The notes under the pieces are model-generated. The model ran no database searches. It had not been told where the DNA came from and worked only from the letters and a program-made list of their open reading frames with translations. Of a DNA stretch of 64,000 nucleotides, positions 1 through 9,628 are shown piece after piece. Position 1 is the first letter of the stretch. Each line of letters starts with the position of its first letter. Source of the stretch: Neptunicoccus cionae (GTDB lineage: Bacteria; Pseudomonadota; Alphaproteobacteria; Rhodobacterales; Rhodobacteraceae). The stretch covers positions 218,995-282,994 of the forward strand of contig NZ_PKOJ01000007.1 of NCBI RefSeq assembly GCF_002860325.1, written 5' to 3'. A program made the position numbers and the translations under genes.

Positions 1-843
1 CGTCAGGTTGATTTCCTTGTCGAGCTTGATGTTTTGAAGGAACTCCCGGTCGCTTGCAAAAAAGAAAGAGTGGCGGGACACGGCGAAAAACAGGAACAGG
101 AACATCAGGACTTCCCCGACATAGCCGCTGGAGCCTCCTTTCAGTCCACCGACCGGAGAAATCCCACTGGTCGAGACAATCGACATCGCATGGGAGACGG
201 CCACAAGGGTGCGATCGCCTGCAACCAGCAAAGCCAGCGTCAAAGCCGCCGTGATCGCAAGATAGATCGGGAAAATCTGCTCCCCGTAGCGGGTCAGGCG
301 CTGTTTCGCATCCGCGCTTGCAATCTGGTTGCTCGATTTCTGCAAACCCTTACCGGCTGCAAATATCTCAAACCCGCCGATGTTCAGCGGCGCAAAAATG
401 GCCATAGCCACCACAAGGATGAAGAACCCACCGATCCAGCCTGCAATCGCCCGCATCAGATGCAAGGGAGCGGGTACAATTGACGGATCGTCAAAGAGCG
501 TCGCACCTGTCGTGGTAAGGCTGCTCAGCATCTCGAAATAGGCCTGAAAATAGGTGATCGAGTTGACAAGATAGTTGAAAGGCAAAGCCAGCAGCGCCGG
601 TATCACCAGAAATGACGCGAAAACTGTCACAAGATAGTTGCGCGCTGTATTCGGCGGAGAATACCCTGACACCGCAATCCCCACGAGCGACAGCAGGACC
701 AGCAGGAACGTGGTGTAGTAGAAAAACGTCCGCGCGACGTCCCAGTCTTCCAGCCGGATGGCAAAGGCCATCGGCAGGTACATCATCGCAACCGCAAAGC
801 CGAGCAGCTGAACGAAAAGAGGAAGGGAGCGCAGCCAGGTCAT
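1..843 (-). CDS. trkH: TrkH potassium uptake subunit (C-terminus beyond window)
   Basis: Integral membrane K+-translocating subunit of the Trk system. The minus-strand frame starts at an ATG read from 843 (MTWLRSLPLF) and stays open to the window edge, so only the first 281 codons are present. It shows alternating hydrophobic segments and the pore-loop signature SSLTTTGATLFDD near residue 110, typical of TrkH/KtrB selectivity filters, with a second filter-like stretch (SIVSTSGISPVGG). It begins four bases after trkA ends, so the two are co-transcribed, and TrkA is its cytosolic gating partner. Truncation is due only to the window boundary. Confidence 0.9.
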   Translation of the reverse strand, partial: MTWLRSLPLFVQLLGFAVAMMYLPMAFAIRLEDWDVARTFFYYTTFLLVLLSLVGIAVSGYSPPNTARNYLVTVFASFLVIPALLALPFNYLVNSITYFQAYFEMLSSLTTTGATLFDDPSIVPAPLHLMRAIAGWIGGFFILVVAMAIFAPLNIGGFEIFAAGKGLQKSSNQIASADAKQRLTRYGEQIFPIYLAITAALTLALLVAGDRTLVAVSHAMSIVSTSGISPVGGLKGGSSGYVGEVLMFLFLFFAVSRHSFFFASDREFLQNIKLDKEINLT

Positions 844-847
844 GGGG

Positions 848-2224
848 CTAGAAAAAGTCTATCTGAACTTGCAGCAGCCGTTCCACGTCTTCGATGTAGC
901 GGGCCAGAGAGAAGATCACCACCACATCACCATCTTCAATGCGGGTGTTTCCGTCCGGCCGAATGACCTTATCCCCTTTTTTCACCGCCGCAATAATGGC
1001 CCCTTCGGGGATATTGATATCACGGATCGCACTGCCTGAGATCGGCGACGTGGACATGACCTGCGCTTCGATCACCTCGGCCTCGGCATCGCCGATGGAG
1101 TAAACCTGCCGCACGCGGCCGTGCCGGATGTGACGCAGGATAGAGGAAACAGTTGTTGCGCGTGGATGAATAAACGCATCGATATTCAGTGGACGCATCA
1201 GCGGTGCCAAACCGTTGTCGTTTACAAGGGCCACCACTTGTGGGCAGCCTTCAGCCTTGGCGCGGGTGGCGGTCAGGAGGTTGGTTTTATCATCATCTGT
1301 TACCGCCAGAAGCGCATCCGCCTTATCAAGATTCGCCTCCATCAACATATCCATATCCAGCCCGTCGCCGTGCAGGACAATGGTCCGTTCCAACGCCTCG
1401 GCGGCCCGTTCCGCAACGGGGCGGGATTTCTCGATCACCTTGGCACGTACCCGATCCGAGCGTTTTTCAAGCTCGCTCGCCACGGCAAGGCCAACGTTTC
1501 CGCCGCCAATAATGATGACCCGTTCCCGTTTCTTCGTGGCTTTGCCAAAGATTTCAAGCGCACGGCCCACGTCTTCCTTATGGGTAAAGAGATAAACCTG
1601 ATCGCCGACAAACAGTTGGTCCTCTGAAGTGGCTGTAAACAGACGATTGTCACGGCGCACGCCGCAGACCAGTGCCCGCAAGGTAGAGAACAGCTCTGAC
1701 AACTGGCGCAGCGGTGTGTTCACAACTGCGCAATCCTCGGCGAGCGTTATGCCAAGCATCTCGACCTCCCCCATCAGGAAAGGCTCGTTGTCGAAAGTCG
1801 AAGGCGCTGCAAGCTGTCGCAAGGCGGCGGCGGCCACTTCCTTTTCGGGCGAGATCACCACGTCGATGGGCAAGTGGTCCCGTTGGTAAAGGTCGGTATA
1901 GATCACATCGAGGTAGGACTGCGCCCGCAGGCGGGCAATCTTGCGCGGGATCGAAAAAACCGAATGGGCCACCTGACATGTGACCATATTCACTTCGTCC
2001 GAATGGGTCGCAGCGATGATCATATCCGCATCCCGCGCCCCAGCGCGGCGCAACACGTCCGGATAGCTGGCAAATCCGGCGATACCGGAAACGTCTAGGG
2101 AATCCGTGGCCTGATTCACCAGGCCGGGATTGTTGTCCACGATGGTAACTTCATTGTTTTCCGCAGCAAGGTGGCGGGCAATCTGCCAGCCCACCTGTCC
2201 TGCGCCACATACGATAACCTTCAT
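848..2224 (-). CDS. trkA: TrkA, NAD-binding regulator of Trk potassium uptake
   Basis: Peripheral, nucleotide-binding subunit that gates TrkH. The 458-residue length is normal for TrkA. Two RCK-N Rossmann folds are visible, GAGQVGWQIA at residues 7-16 and GGGNVGLAVA near 241, each followed by an RCK-C (TrkA-C) segment. The acidic residue ending the second strand of the first fold (VTIVDNN) fits NAD(H) binding. It lies 49 bases after ntrX and directly before trkH, the order known from Rhodobacter relatives, where K+ uptake genes follow the ntrYX pair. No start ambiguity is evident. Confidence 0.95.
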   Translation of the reverse strand: MKVIVCGAGQVGWQIARHLAAENNEVTIVDNNPGLVNQATDSLDVSGIAGFASYPDVLRRAGARDADMIIAATHSDEVNMVTCQVAHSVFSIPRKIARLRAQSYLDVIYTDLYQRDHLPIDVVISPEKEVAAAALRQLAAPSTFDNEPFLMGEVEMLGITLAEDCAVVNTPLRQLSELFSTLRALVCGVRRDNRLFTATSEDQLFVGDQVYLFTHKEDVGRALEIFGKATKKRERVIIIGGGNVGLAVASELEKRSDRVRAKVIEKSRPVAERAAEALERTIVLHGDGLDMDMLMEANLDKADALLAVTDDDKTNLLTATRAKAEGCPQVVALVNDNGLAPLMRPLNIDAFIHPRATTVSSILRHIRHGRVRQVYSIGDAEAEVIEAQVMSTSPISGSAIRDINIPEGAIIAAVKKGDKVIRPDGNTRIEDGDVVVIFSLARYIEDVERLLQVQIDFF

Positions 2225-2273
2225 GTCAGGCTCCTGTCGCTATGGGCCTGTGCTACCAGTTTGGACGGCTGCG

Positions 2274-3689
2274 TCAATCGCCAAGGGACTCCGCTGCCGC
2301 TTCTTCGATTTCAGCAATGCGGGTTCCGGCCTTGTTTGTAGTCACTACGTTGAGGGTTTTGAGCTTGCGATGCAGTGCGCTGCGCTCCATCCCGACGAAA
2401 TTAGCAGTGCGCGAGATATTCCCGCCGAAACGGTTAATCTGCGCCATCAGATACTCCCGTTCGAACATCTCGCGGGCCTCACGCAGGGGCAACATGGCAT
2501 AGGTATTGGACAGCCCTGCCCCGTCCCCGTTGCCACCGCTATCGTTTCCGGGGATTTCCGAGGGTTCGATTTCCCCCTTGTCCGGCCCGAGGATCAGAAC
2601 CCTTTCGATCACGTTGCGCAACTGGCGCACGTTTCCGGGCCATGTCATCGTCTGCAATAAAGCTTCGGTTTCTTCGCCCAGAGGCCGGACCGGCAGGCCC
2701 TGAGCGGCGTTTAGTTCTTCCATGAAATGTTGGGCCAGCAATGCGATATCCTCGCGGCGTGCTTCCAGCGACGGAACATTGATCGGCACAACGTTCAGAC
2801 GGTGGTACAGTTCCTCGCGGAACCGTCCGGCGGCGATTTCCTGTGTCAGATCGCGGTTGGTGGCCGAAAGGACGCGAATGTCCACGCGAACCTTGTCCGA
2901 ACCGCCTACACGGGTGAAGGATTGTTCAACCAGAACCCGCAGGATTTTCGACTGCGTGCCAAGGGGCATATCCGCAACTTCATCAAAAAAAACAATGCCC
3001 CCGTGGGCCTGTTCCAGAAGGCCCGGTTCAAAGCCCCGTTCACCCCCTTCGCGGCCGAAAAGCACTTCTTCCATCCGGTCCGGCTCGATACTGGCAGAGT
3101 TGACCGAAACGAAGGGCGCTTTGGAACGGTCAGATTTTGAATGAATGTAGCGGGCAGCCACTTCCTTGCCACAACCCGATGGCCCGGTCAGCATCACGCG
3201 CCCGTTGGTTTTCGTCACTTTATCCAGCTGGCTTTGCAGGTTGCGGAACGCCGTTGACTGGCCGACCATAACCGAAGACGTCACGTCCTTGACCTTCAGT
3301 TGCGCATTCTCGCGGCGTAAGCGCGACGTTTCCATCGCCCGTGCAATCACCACCATCAACTGGTCAATATTGAACGGTTTTTCGATGAAATCGTAGGCAC
3401 CCTGCTTTACTGCTGCCACAGCGATTTCGATATTGCCGTGACCCGAAATAATCACCACCGGAATATCGGGGTTATCACGCCGTACGGTTTTCAGAATATC
3501 GATCCCGTCCAGACGGCTGTCTTTCAGCCAGATATCCAGAATAATCAGATCCGGCGCATCTTTATTAATCTCGGCAAATGTTTCGTCTGAATTTGCCGCC
3601 TTGCGGGTCGTATACCCCTCGTCCACCAGAATGTCGGACACAAGTTCGCGAATATCTTTTTCATCATCAACGACGAGAATATCACCCAT
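2274..3689 (-). CDS. ntrX: NtrX response regulator, AAA+ type lacking the GAFTGA loop
   Basis: Response regulator paired with the sensor kinase NtrY. Receiver domain 1-120 (acidic D8-D9, phosphoacceptor D52, K104), AAA+ ATPase about 140-380 (Walker A GPSGCGK at 169-175, Walker B IVFFDE about 232-237), and a C-terminal Fis-type helix-turn-helix (GNISRTANFVGMERSALHRKL). Where sigma-54 activators carry GAFTGA it reads FGREGGERGFEPG, so contact with sigma-54 polymerase is unlikely. It lies 27 bases after ntrY. In related bacteria NtrYX affects nitrogen, redox and envelope genes; the targets here are not visible. Confidence 0.93.
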   Translation of the reverse strand: MGDILVVDDEKDIRELVSDILVDEGYTTRKAANSDETFAEINKDAPDLIILDIWLKDSRLDGIDILKTVRRDNPDIPVVIISGHGNIEIAVAAVKQGAYDFIEKPFNIDQLMVVIARAMETSRLRRENAQLKVKDVTSSVMVGQSTAFRNLQSQLDKVTKTNGRVMLTGPSGCGKEVAARYIHSKSDRSKAPFVSVNSASIEPDRMEEVLFGREGGERGFEPGLLEQAHGGIVFFDEVADMPLGTQSKILRVLVEQSFTRVGGSDKVRVDIRVLSATNRDLTQEIAAGRFREELYHRLNVVPINVPSLEARREDIALLAQHFMEELNAAQGLPVRPLGEETEALLQTMTWPGNVRQLRNVIERVLILGPDKGEIEPSEIPGNDSGGNGDGAGLSNTYAMLPLREAREMFEREYLMAQINRFGGNISRTANFVGMERSALHRKLKTLNVVTTNKAGTRIAEIEEAAAESLGD

Positions 3690-3716
3690 TTTACCACTCC
3701 TGACGATCGCCTTTGA

Positions 3717-5963
3717 TCAGGCCACCTTTATATTTTCGGTTACGTTACTCAATTCATTTCCAAATGGCAAAACGATACGTGCCATTGCGCCCACCCTTCC
3801 TGTTTCATCAAAAGCAGGTGCATCCAGCAGTTCTAGCGTGCCGCCATGTTCTTCTATAATTTTCTTCACAATCGGCAGCCCAAGCCCTGTCCCGCTATCG
3901 CGATGTGTCACATAGGGTTCAAACAGACGGGAGCGGTTTTCCGAGGGAAGCCCCATGCCGTTGTCCTGAATTTCAATTTGTGTCGCCCCGTTCTCGCAGC
4001 GCACGATAACGCGAATCTCCGGCACAAATCCGTCCGGCTTTTCTTCCATTCCTTCAATGGCTTCGCCCGCGTTCTTAATCAGATTGGTCAGCGCCTGATT
4101 GAACATGGTGGCATCAATCACTGCCTGAATGCTTTCAGCTTCTATATCAAGGCTGACCTTCGTCGGGCTAAGCGCTGACTGCTGGAGCACAACAACATCG
4201 CGGATCAGTTTTGCCAGATCGTGATCGCGCCTTTCAGGCTCCGGCATTCGGGCGAATTTTGAAAACTCGTCAACGATCCGCCGCAAGTCATTGGTTTGGC
4301 GGATAATCACGTCAGCGTACTGCCCCAGATCATCCGCTTCGTCGCCCAGTTTGGGACCGAATTTCCGCTTCATGCGTTCAGCCGATAGCTGGATCGGAGT
4401 CAGCGGGTTTTTGATCTCGTGGGCGATCCGGCGGGCAACGTCCCCCCAGGCCGCCATGCGCTGGGCTGAAACAAGCGAGGTCACATCGTCAAAGGTTACA
4501 ACATAGCCTTCGAGTTCCCCGTCCTCGGCCGCCCGCTTTGCCACCCGAACCAGAAGAATTTCCGGACTTCCGGTGCGGGTAAGCCGGATTTCTTCCTGCG
4601 CAACGCCGCTGGATTTCTCTTCAAGTTTGGCAAACAGCCCCGAAAATTCGGGCACTGCAGCGATCAGGTTTACGTTTACATCCCGCTCTTCATCAAGGTT
4701 GAGAAGCCGCGCAGCAGCGGTGTTCATCATGGCAATCTGGCCGTGTTCGTTCAGGCCGATCACACCTGCAGTCACCCCCGACAGAACACTATCGAACAGG
4801 CGGCGGCGGCGTTCAGTGCGTTCATTCGCTTCAATCAAATCGTCGTGCTGACGTTTGACCTGCTGGGTCATCCGGTTGAATATCCGGCCTAGCATGGCGA
4901 TTTCGTCGTCGCCGTCTTCCTCGCGGACCTGCACACCCAAATCCCCTGCCCCCACACGTTCCACAGCACCAGCAAGACGGGCGACGGGGCGCGACAGCCG
5001 CTCGGCAAACCACAAGCCAAGCCAGATGGCGGCCAAAATCACAATAAGGGCAAAGGCCATGTAAATAAGAGCCAGATCAAACAGAAGCTGGTCGCGCTCC
5101 TGCTCTCCCTGATTGTAGAGCGCGACGGTTTCCTTGGTTTCATCCAGCAGGTTCAGGATTTCTCCATCCACACGGCGGGATACATAAATGTAGCGGTCCG
5201 GATAAGTGGTAAGCCGCACCAGTGCGCGGAACTCATTGTTGTTCCAATCCTGAATGACCACCGTTTTGCCGGCCTCAGCCTCTCGCAGGCTGTTCTCGGA
5301 GGGTGGTTCGAAATCAAAGAGATAGCTGCGCTCACCGCGGGCTTTCAGGTTGGCTGCCCCATCGATCACGTAGGCTTCCTTGAGGCCGCGCTGGATACGC
5401 TGCTGTCCAAGCGTCAGAGAAGAGCGTAGTTCCTGCTCTGCATTGATTCCAAGGATTCGCCGCTGCTGGTTCAGGAATTGCGCCAGCAACCGTGCATCTG
5501 CCACCAGATCGTTACGCTGCTCGTTTTCATAGGCTTGGGCCGCCGCAAGTGAATTCCCCACCACGTTCTGTACGCGGGTAGAAAACCAGTTCTCGAAACC
5601 GAAATTCAGCAGGATGGTGGAAATCACAGCAACCATAACGGTTGGCACCAGCGCCACAAAAGCAAACACGCCGGAAAGACGCATGTGCAACCGCGAACCT
5701 GCCGTTTTTCGGTTACGGGCAGTAACAATGCGCAGGATTCGCTGGCTGACCAACGCGGCCACCACCAGAACGTAGACAAAATCGCAAAGCAAAACAAAAC
5801 GGATCAGGTCGTTAGAGACTGATCCGTTTGTAGCGCGCAGTACAAAATAGGTGGTAAAAACCAGTATAGGCGCCAGTAAAGCCAGTGAAATTGCAAACAC
5901 TGTCTGCACCCGCCGCTTCTTGCGCCAGGCGTTTACACGCCGCCAAAGAATACCAAGATGCAT
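3717..5963 (-). CDS. ntrY: NtrY membrane sensor histidine kinase
   Basis: Membrane sensor of the NtrYX two-component system, 748 residues, a normal length. The N-terminus has three to four membrane helices (first about 20-42), then an extracytoplasmic sensing region. A further helix about 300-320 is followed by a HAMP linker (RLSRPVARLAGAVERVGAGD), a PAS domain, a HisKA motif with the phosphorylated histidine in RRIAHEIKNPLTPIQLSAER, and a HATPase_c domain (N box NLIKNAGEAI, G boxes DNGMGL and GTGLGLPIVKKI). It lies between ntrC (48-base gap) and ntrX (27-base gap) in one minus-strand operon. Confidence 0.95.
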   Translation of the reverse strand: MHLGILWRRVNAWRKKRRVQTVFAISLALLAPILVFTTYFVLRATNGSVSNDLIRFVLLCDFVYVLVVAALVSQRILRIVTARNRKTAGSRLHMRLSGVFAFVALVPTVMVAVISTILLNFGFENWFSTRVQNVVGNSLAAAQAYENEQRNDLVADARLLAQFLNQQRRILGINAEQELRSSLTLGQQRIQRGLKEAYVIDGAANLKARGERSYLFDFEPPSENSLREAEAGKTVVIQDWNNNEFRALVRLTTYPDRYIYVSRRVDGEILNLLDETKETVALYNQGEQERDQLLFDLALIYMAFALIVILAAIWLGLWFAERLSRPVARLAGAVERVGAGDLGVQVREEDGDDEIAMLGRIFNRMTQQVKRQHDDLIEANERTERRRRLFDSVLSGVTAGVIGLNEHGQIAMMNTAAARLLNLDEERDVNVNLIAAVPEFSGLFAKLEEKSSGVAQEEIRLTRTGSPEILLVRVAKRAAEDGELEGYVVTFDDVTSLVSAQRMAAWGDVARRIAHEIKNPLTPIQLSAERMKRKFGPKLGDEADDLGQYADVIIRQTNDLRRIVDEFSKFARMPEPERRDHDLAKLIRDVVVLQQSALSPTKVSLDIEAESIQAVIDATMFNQALTNLIKNAGEAIEGMEEKPDGFVPEIRVIVRCENGATQIEIQDNGMGLPSENRSRLFEPYVTHRDSGTGLGLPIVKKIIEEHGGTLELLDAPAFDETGRVGAMARIVLPFGNELSNVTENIKVA

Positions 5964-6011
5964 ATTATACTGCTCTACCGTTTCAGAAGTGCATCACTTA
6001 CTGTTGCGGTT

Positions 6012-7400
6012 TTACGTCAATTTCTTGGTCCTTGTCACCTGAATATCGAGCTCGCGGATCTTTTTGCGCAACGTATTCCGGTTAATGCCCAGCAATTCAG
6101 CTGTCCGAATCTGGTTCCCCCGTGTCGCGCTCAACGACAGGGCGAGCAGTGGCAGCTCCACCTCGCGCAGGATGCGGTTGTAAAGTCCCGGAGGCGGGAG
6201 CGCATCGCCGTGCAGATCGAAATACCGTTTGATATGTGCTTCAACTGAGGCAGACAGCCGGTCTGCCACAACCGGTGTGCCGCTTTGTTCCTGCTCGGCC
6301 ATTTCCTTTAGCGCCTTGCTCACAAAATCGCTGGAGATCTCGTCTTCTGGGCAAAGAATAACAAGACGCTGGATGAAATTCTGCAATCCACGCACGTTGC
6401 CCGGCCATTTGGCCAGTCTCATCTGGTCCATGGCGGATTTTGTCAAAGTCTTGCGCGGCATCCCCTTAGAAGCACACACCTGAAGGAAATGCTGGCTGAG
6501 TTCGGGGATGTCTTCAATCCGGTCACGCAGCGGTGGCAACACGATCGGCATTACGTTCAGACGGTAGAAAAGATCCTCGCGGAACAGGCCGTCGTTGATC
6601 AAAGGCAGCATCGGCCGGTTGGTGGATGATACAAACCGAAGGCCCTGTGCCTGCACAGCATCCGATTGGGTCAGTCCCAGCAGATGCAGCTGGCTTTCCG
6701 GTGAAAGCTCGCTCACTTCGTCCAGATAGACCGTGCCACCCTGTCCCGCATCCCCGAGAACCGCATGATCCAGTTGCTCCGGCGTGGCGGTGCCACAGTT
6801 GATGCGCACATATCCGGCCTGCGCACGGTTGCCCAGATTGTGCAACGCACGGGCCAGAAGATCCTTGCCCGTTCCGCTTTCGCCCTGAACCAGCACGTTG
6901 AGATCCGTGTTCACGACCCGCGCGACAATCCGGTAAACCTCCTGCATTGCAGGGCTTCCCCCTACCAAGGGCAAGGCCGGATCCGCCGCCACAAGTGTAT
7001 CCTGTTTTATCGGCTCCGGCTGGTTCGCATGGCCCGGGCGGCTTAGCGCCTTGGAGACTTTGGACAGCAAATCCCGCAGGTCAAAGGGCTTTGGCACATA
7101 ATCGAACGCTCCGGCTTCAGAAGCACGGATCGCTGTCACCACCGTATTCTGTGCAGAGATCACGATCACCGGTAGATTGGGACGGCGCTTCATGATGGCG
7201 GGCAGCAGATCAAGTCCGTTACCATCCGGCATCATCACGTCAGAAACGACGGCATCCCCTTCCCCTTCTTCCACCCATCGCCACAAAGTGGCTGTGTTGC
7301 TGGTGGCACGAACCTTACATCCGGCCCGTGTCAGTGCCTGAGTAAGAACGGTGCGTATGGTGCGGTCGTCATCTGCAACGAGAACAGTTCCATCCATCAA
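6012..7400 (-). CDS. ntrC: NtrC nitrogen response regulator lacking GAFTGA
   Basis: Response regulator for nitrogen limitation, phosphorylated by NtrB. Receiver domain with D11-D12, phosphoacceptor D54 and K104. The AAA+ domain has Walker A GESGTGK at 173-179 and Walker B TVYLDE at 223-228. C-terminal Fis-type HTH (GNQIRTAELLGINRNTLRKKI). Only about 42 residues separate Walker A from Walker B: the L1 loop with GAFTGA is missing. In Rhodobacter capsulatus an NtrC of this kind activates sigma-70 rather than sigma-54 polymerase, and the same is inferred here. It overlaps ntrB by four bases. Confidence 0.95.
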   Translation of the reverse strand: MMDGTVLVADDDRTIRTVLTQALTRAGCKVRATSNTATLWRWVEEGEGDAVVSDVMMPDGNGLDLLPAIMKRRPNLPVIVISAQNTVVTAIRASEAGAFDYVPKPFDLRDLLSKVSKALSRPGHANQPEPIKQDTLVAADPALPLVGGSPAMQEVYRIVARVVNTDLNVLVQGESGTGKDLLARALHNLGNRAQAGYVRINCGTATPEQLDHAVLGDAGQGGTVYLDEVSELSPESQLHLLGLTQSDAVQAQGLRFVSSTNRPMLPLINDGLFREDLFYRLNVMPIVLPPLRDRIEDIPELSQHFLQVCASKGMPRKTLTKSAMDQMRLAKWPGNVRGLQNFIQRLVILCPEDEISSDFVSKALKEMAEQEQSGTPVVADRLSASVEAHIKRYFDLHGDALPPPGLYNRILREVELPLLALSLSATRGNQIRTAELLGINRNTLRKKIRELDIQVTRTKKLT

Positions 7401-8506
7401 TGAATTCCTTTTTTGGTGCGCCAGACAGGCAGGCGTAGGGTAAACGTCGTGCGGCCCGGTATGCTGTCACAATCGATCAGCCCGCCGTGCCCCATGACGA
7501 TTTTGGAAACCAAAGGCAGCCCCAGACCACTGCCGTTGGATTTGCTGGTGACAAAAGGATCGAAAATTTCGGAAATCAGTGTATCCGGAATCCCGTGCCC
7601 GTTGTCGGTAATGTCAATCTGAAGCGGCAGGGTTTCGGTACGCCTGCCTGCTACGGCGAATTTCACGCCGGAATTATAAGAAGTGCGCAATTTGATTTTG
7701 CCATGCGGCTGATCAACTGCTTCGGCTGCATTTTTGATGAGGTTCTGAAACACCTGAAGCAACTGGTCTGCATCACCGGCTGCATCCGGCAAAGACGGAT
7801 CATAATCCACCGAAAACGTAACGTGTTTTGCAAATCCCGCCTGCGCTGCGCGCACAGCGCGGTCCAGTACATCGTGGATATTCACTGCAGAACGTTGTGT
7901 AGGTCTGTCATCCCCGAAATGTTCAACTTTATCAATAAGCTTCCCGATTCTCTTGGTTTCCTGCTCGATCAAATCGGTTAGCTCGCGGTCTTCGTCCGAA
8001 CCGTTCATCGCCAGCAATTGTGCCGCTCCGGAAATACCGGCAAGCGGATTGCGCAGTTCATGAGCAAGCATGGCGGACATGGCCACCACCGAGCGCGCCG
8101 CTGCCATGTGCGTCAAAGAGCGGCTCATCTTCTGCGCGACGCCCGTTGGCTGGATAATCAGCAACAAATCGTCAGAATCACTGCCAACCGGCCCCACATG
8201 CACATTGCAGCGCACAGGATGCAGGCCGCTTAGGGCTACATCCACGTTATACTGCATGAGCGAACCGGACTTGATCCGCGCTTGCGCAACTGTCTCGGCA
8301 ATCACCGAAGTTTCTCCGAACAGGCTTTCAACGCTGCGATTGCGCAGGATCTTGGCAGAGATTTTCACCATTTGCTCCCCTGCACTATTGCTCAGGCGGA
8401 GGCAGTTATCGGGGTCAACTACGAAGGCGGGAAAGGGCAGATTGGCCCAGATCTGTTCGAAATTGTCAGGCGCAAGCCCGTGGGGTATTGTTTCTGCGCG
8501 GTTCAT
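7397..8506 (-). CDS. ntrB: NtrB nitrogen sensor histidine kinase
   Basis: Soluble sensor kinase that phosphorylates and dephosphorylates NtrC, normally under control of PII. The 369 residues show an N-terminal PAS domain (about 15-125), a HisKA motif AMLAHELRNPLAGISGAAQL with the phospho-histidine, an N box (NLIKNAAEAVDQP) and glycine boxes (DNGHGIPD, GSGLGLPLVSKIV). There is no membrane segment. Start and stop overlap dusB and ntrC by four bases each, so the three genes are translationally coupled. This is the classic nifR3-ntrB-ntrC arrangement of Rhodobacter. Confidence 0.95.
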   Translation of the reverse strand: MNRAETIPHGLAPDNFEQIWANLPFPAFVVDPDNCLRLSNSAGEQMVKISAKILRNRSVESLFGETSVIAETVAQARIKSGSLMQYNVDVALSGLHPVRCNVHVGPVGSDSDDLLLIIQPTGVAQKMSRSLTHMAAARSVVAMSAMLAHELRNPLAGISGAAQLLAMNGSDEDRELTDLIEQETKRIGKLIDKVEHFGDDRPTQRSAVNIHDVLDRAVRAAQAGFAKHVTFSVDYDPSLPDAAGDADQLLQVFQNLIKNAAEAVDQPHGKIKLRTSYNSGVKFAVAGRRTETLPLQIDITDNGHGIPDTLISEIFDPFVTSKSNGSGLGLPLVSKIVMGHGGLIDCDSIPGRTTFTLRLPVWRTKKGIH

Positions 8507-9492
8507 GCGGCCTCGTCCTGACGGAACCCCATCGGCAACAGTTGAAGCAGCTGCAAAACACGGGCGTTGTCGGTTTCAGTGTAAATCTGCTTGCGCAGGT
8601 CGGCAGGCGTGGGCAGCACATCCATGTACCACCCCAGATGCTTGCGGGCGACACGATTGCCCAGCTCCGGCCCGTAGAAGGTGAGCATCGCTTCGTAATG
8701 CTCTGAAATAAAATCAATAAAATCCCGACCTTGCGGAATGTCAGGTGCATCGGCGCCAAACATTTCAGCAGCGATCAGTGCTGGCATCCAGGGCCGTCCC
8801 TGCGCCCCCCGTCCCACCATCACACCATCAGCACCGGACAGTTCCATCGCGCGGCGTGCCGTTGCCACATCAACAATGTCGCCATTGGCAACGACAGGTA
8901 CAGACACCGCCTGCTTTACCCCCGAGATTGCCGCCCAATCGGCGCTGCCCTTGTAGAACTGGCAACGGGTTCGGCCGTGGATGGTAATCATCTGCACCCC
9001 GGCCTGTTCCGCACGAGCAGCCAGTTCAGGCGCGTTGAGCAGATCGTCGTTCCAACCGAGCCGCGTTTTCAGCGTGACGGGCACATCCACGGCAGCGATG
9101 ACCGCTTCGATCAGGGAAACCGCATGATCGAGATCTTTCATCAGCGCCGAACCGGAATAACCGTTTGTCACCTTTTTGGCCGGACAGCCCATATTTATGT
9201 CGATAATCTGCGCCCCGTTGCCTGCACAAAGCTTTGCGCATTCGGACATCCAGTAAGCGTCCTTGCCAGCGATCTGAACAGAGGTATTGGCCGCGTGGAA
9301 ACCAAGTTCAGCCCTAGCCTGTGCAGAAGGGCGCTTTTCAATCATTTCCTGACTGGCGACCATTTCGGACACAACAAGACCCGCACCAAAACGGCTCACA
9401 AGATTGCGGAAAGGCAAATCCGTGATTCCGGCCAGCGGTGCGAGAAGGACAGGAGGCGTTATTGCCTTATTTCCGATCAGAATTTGGGTCAT
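8503..9492 (-). CDS. dusB: tRNA-dihydrouridine synthase DusB (NifR3)
   Basis: FMN-dependent enzyme reducing uridines in tRNA to dihydrouridine. The chosen start at 9492 gives MTQILIGNK and 329 residues, the family length; a longer in-frame extension upstream has no family character. Motifs: LAPLAGITDLPFRNL near the N-terminus, the Dus signature INMGCPAKKVTNGYSGSALM with the catalytic cysteine, the K/H pair in LKTRLGW and ITIHGRTR, and FMN-phosphate glycines in VANGDI and VMVGRGAQGRPW. First gene of the ntr operon, overlapping ntrB by four bases. Also called nifR3 in Rhodobacter. Confidence 0.95.
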   Translation of the reverse strand: MTQILIGNKAITPPVLLAPLAGITDLPFRNLVSRFGAGLVVSEMVASQEMIEKRPSAQARAELGFHAANTSVQIAGKDAYWMSECAKLCAGNGAQIIDINMGCPAKKVTNGYSGSALMKDLDHAVSLIEAVIAAVDVPVTLKTRLGWNDDLLNAPELAARAEQAGVQMITIHGRTRCQFYKGSADWAAISGVKQAVSVPVVANGDIVDVATARRAMELSGADGVMVGRGAQGRPWMPALIAAEMFGADAPDIPQGRDFIDFISEHYEAMLTFYGPELGNRVARKHLGWYMDVLPTPADLRKQIYTETDNARVLQLLQLLPMGFRQDEAA

Positions 9493-9628
9493 GCCTCTTT
9501 CTTGTGCATCTGAACGGAGAATGCAAGTGCAACCGCAGGAAATCTCACCATTGTGACCAAAGGCCCCTTTGGGTATTGGAGTGCAGTGAGGCGCCGGAGG
9601 CGCAAGGCAACAGGCAGGCATAGCGGAT

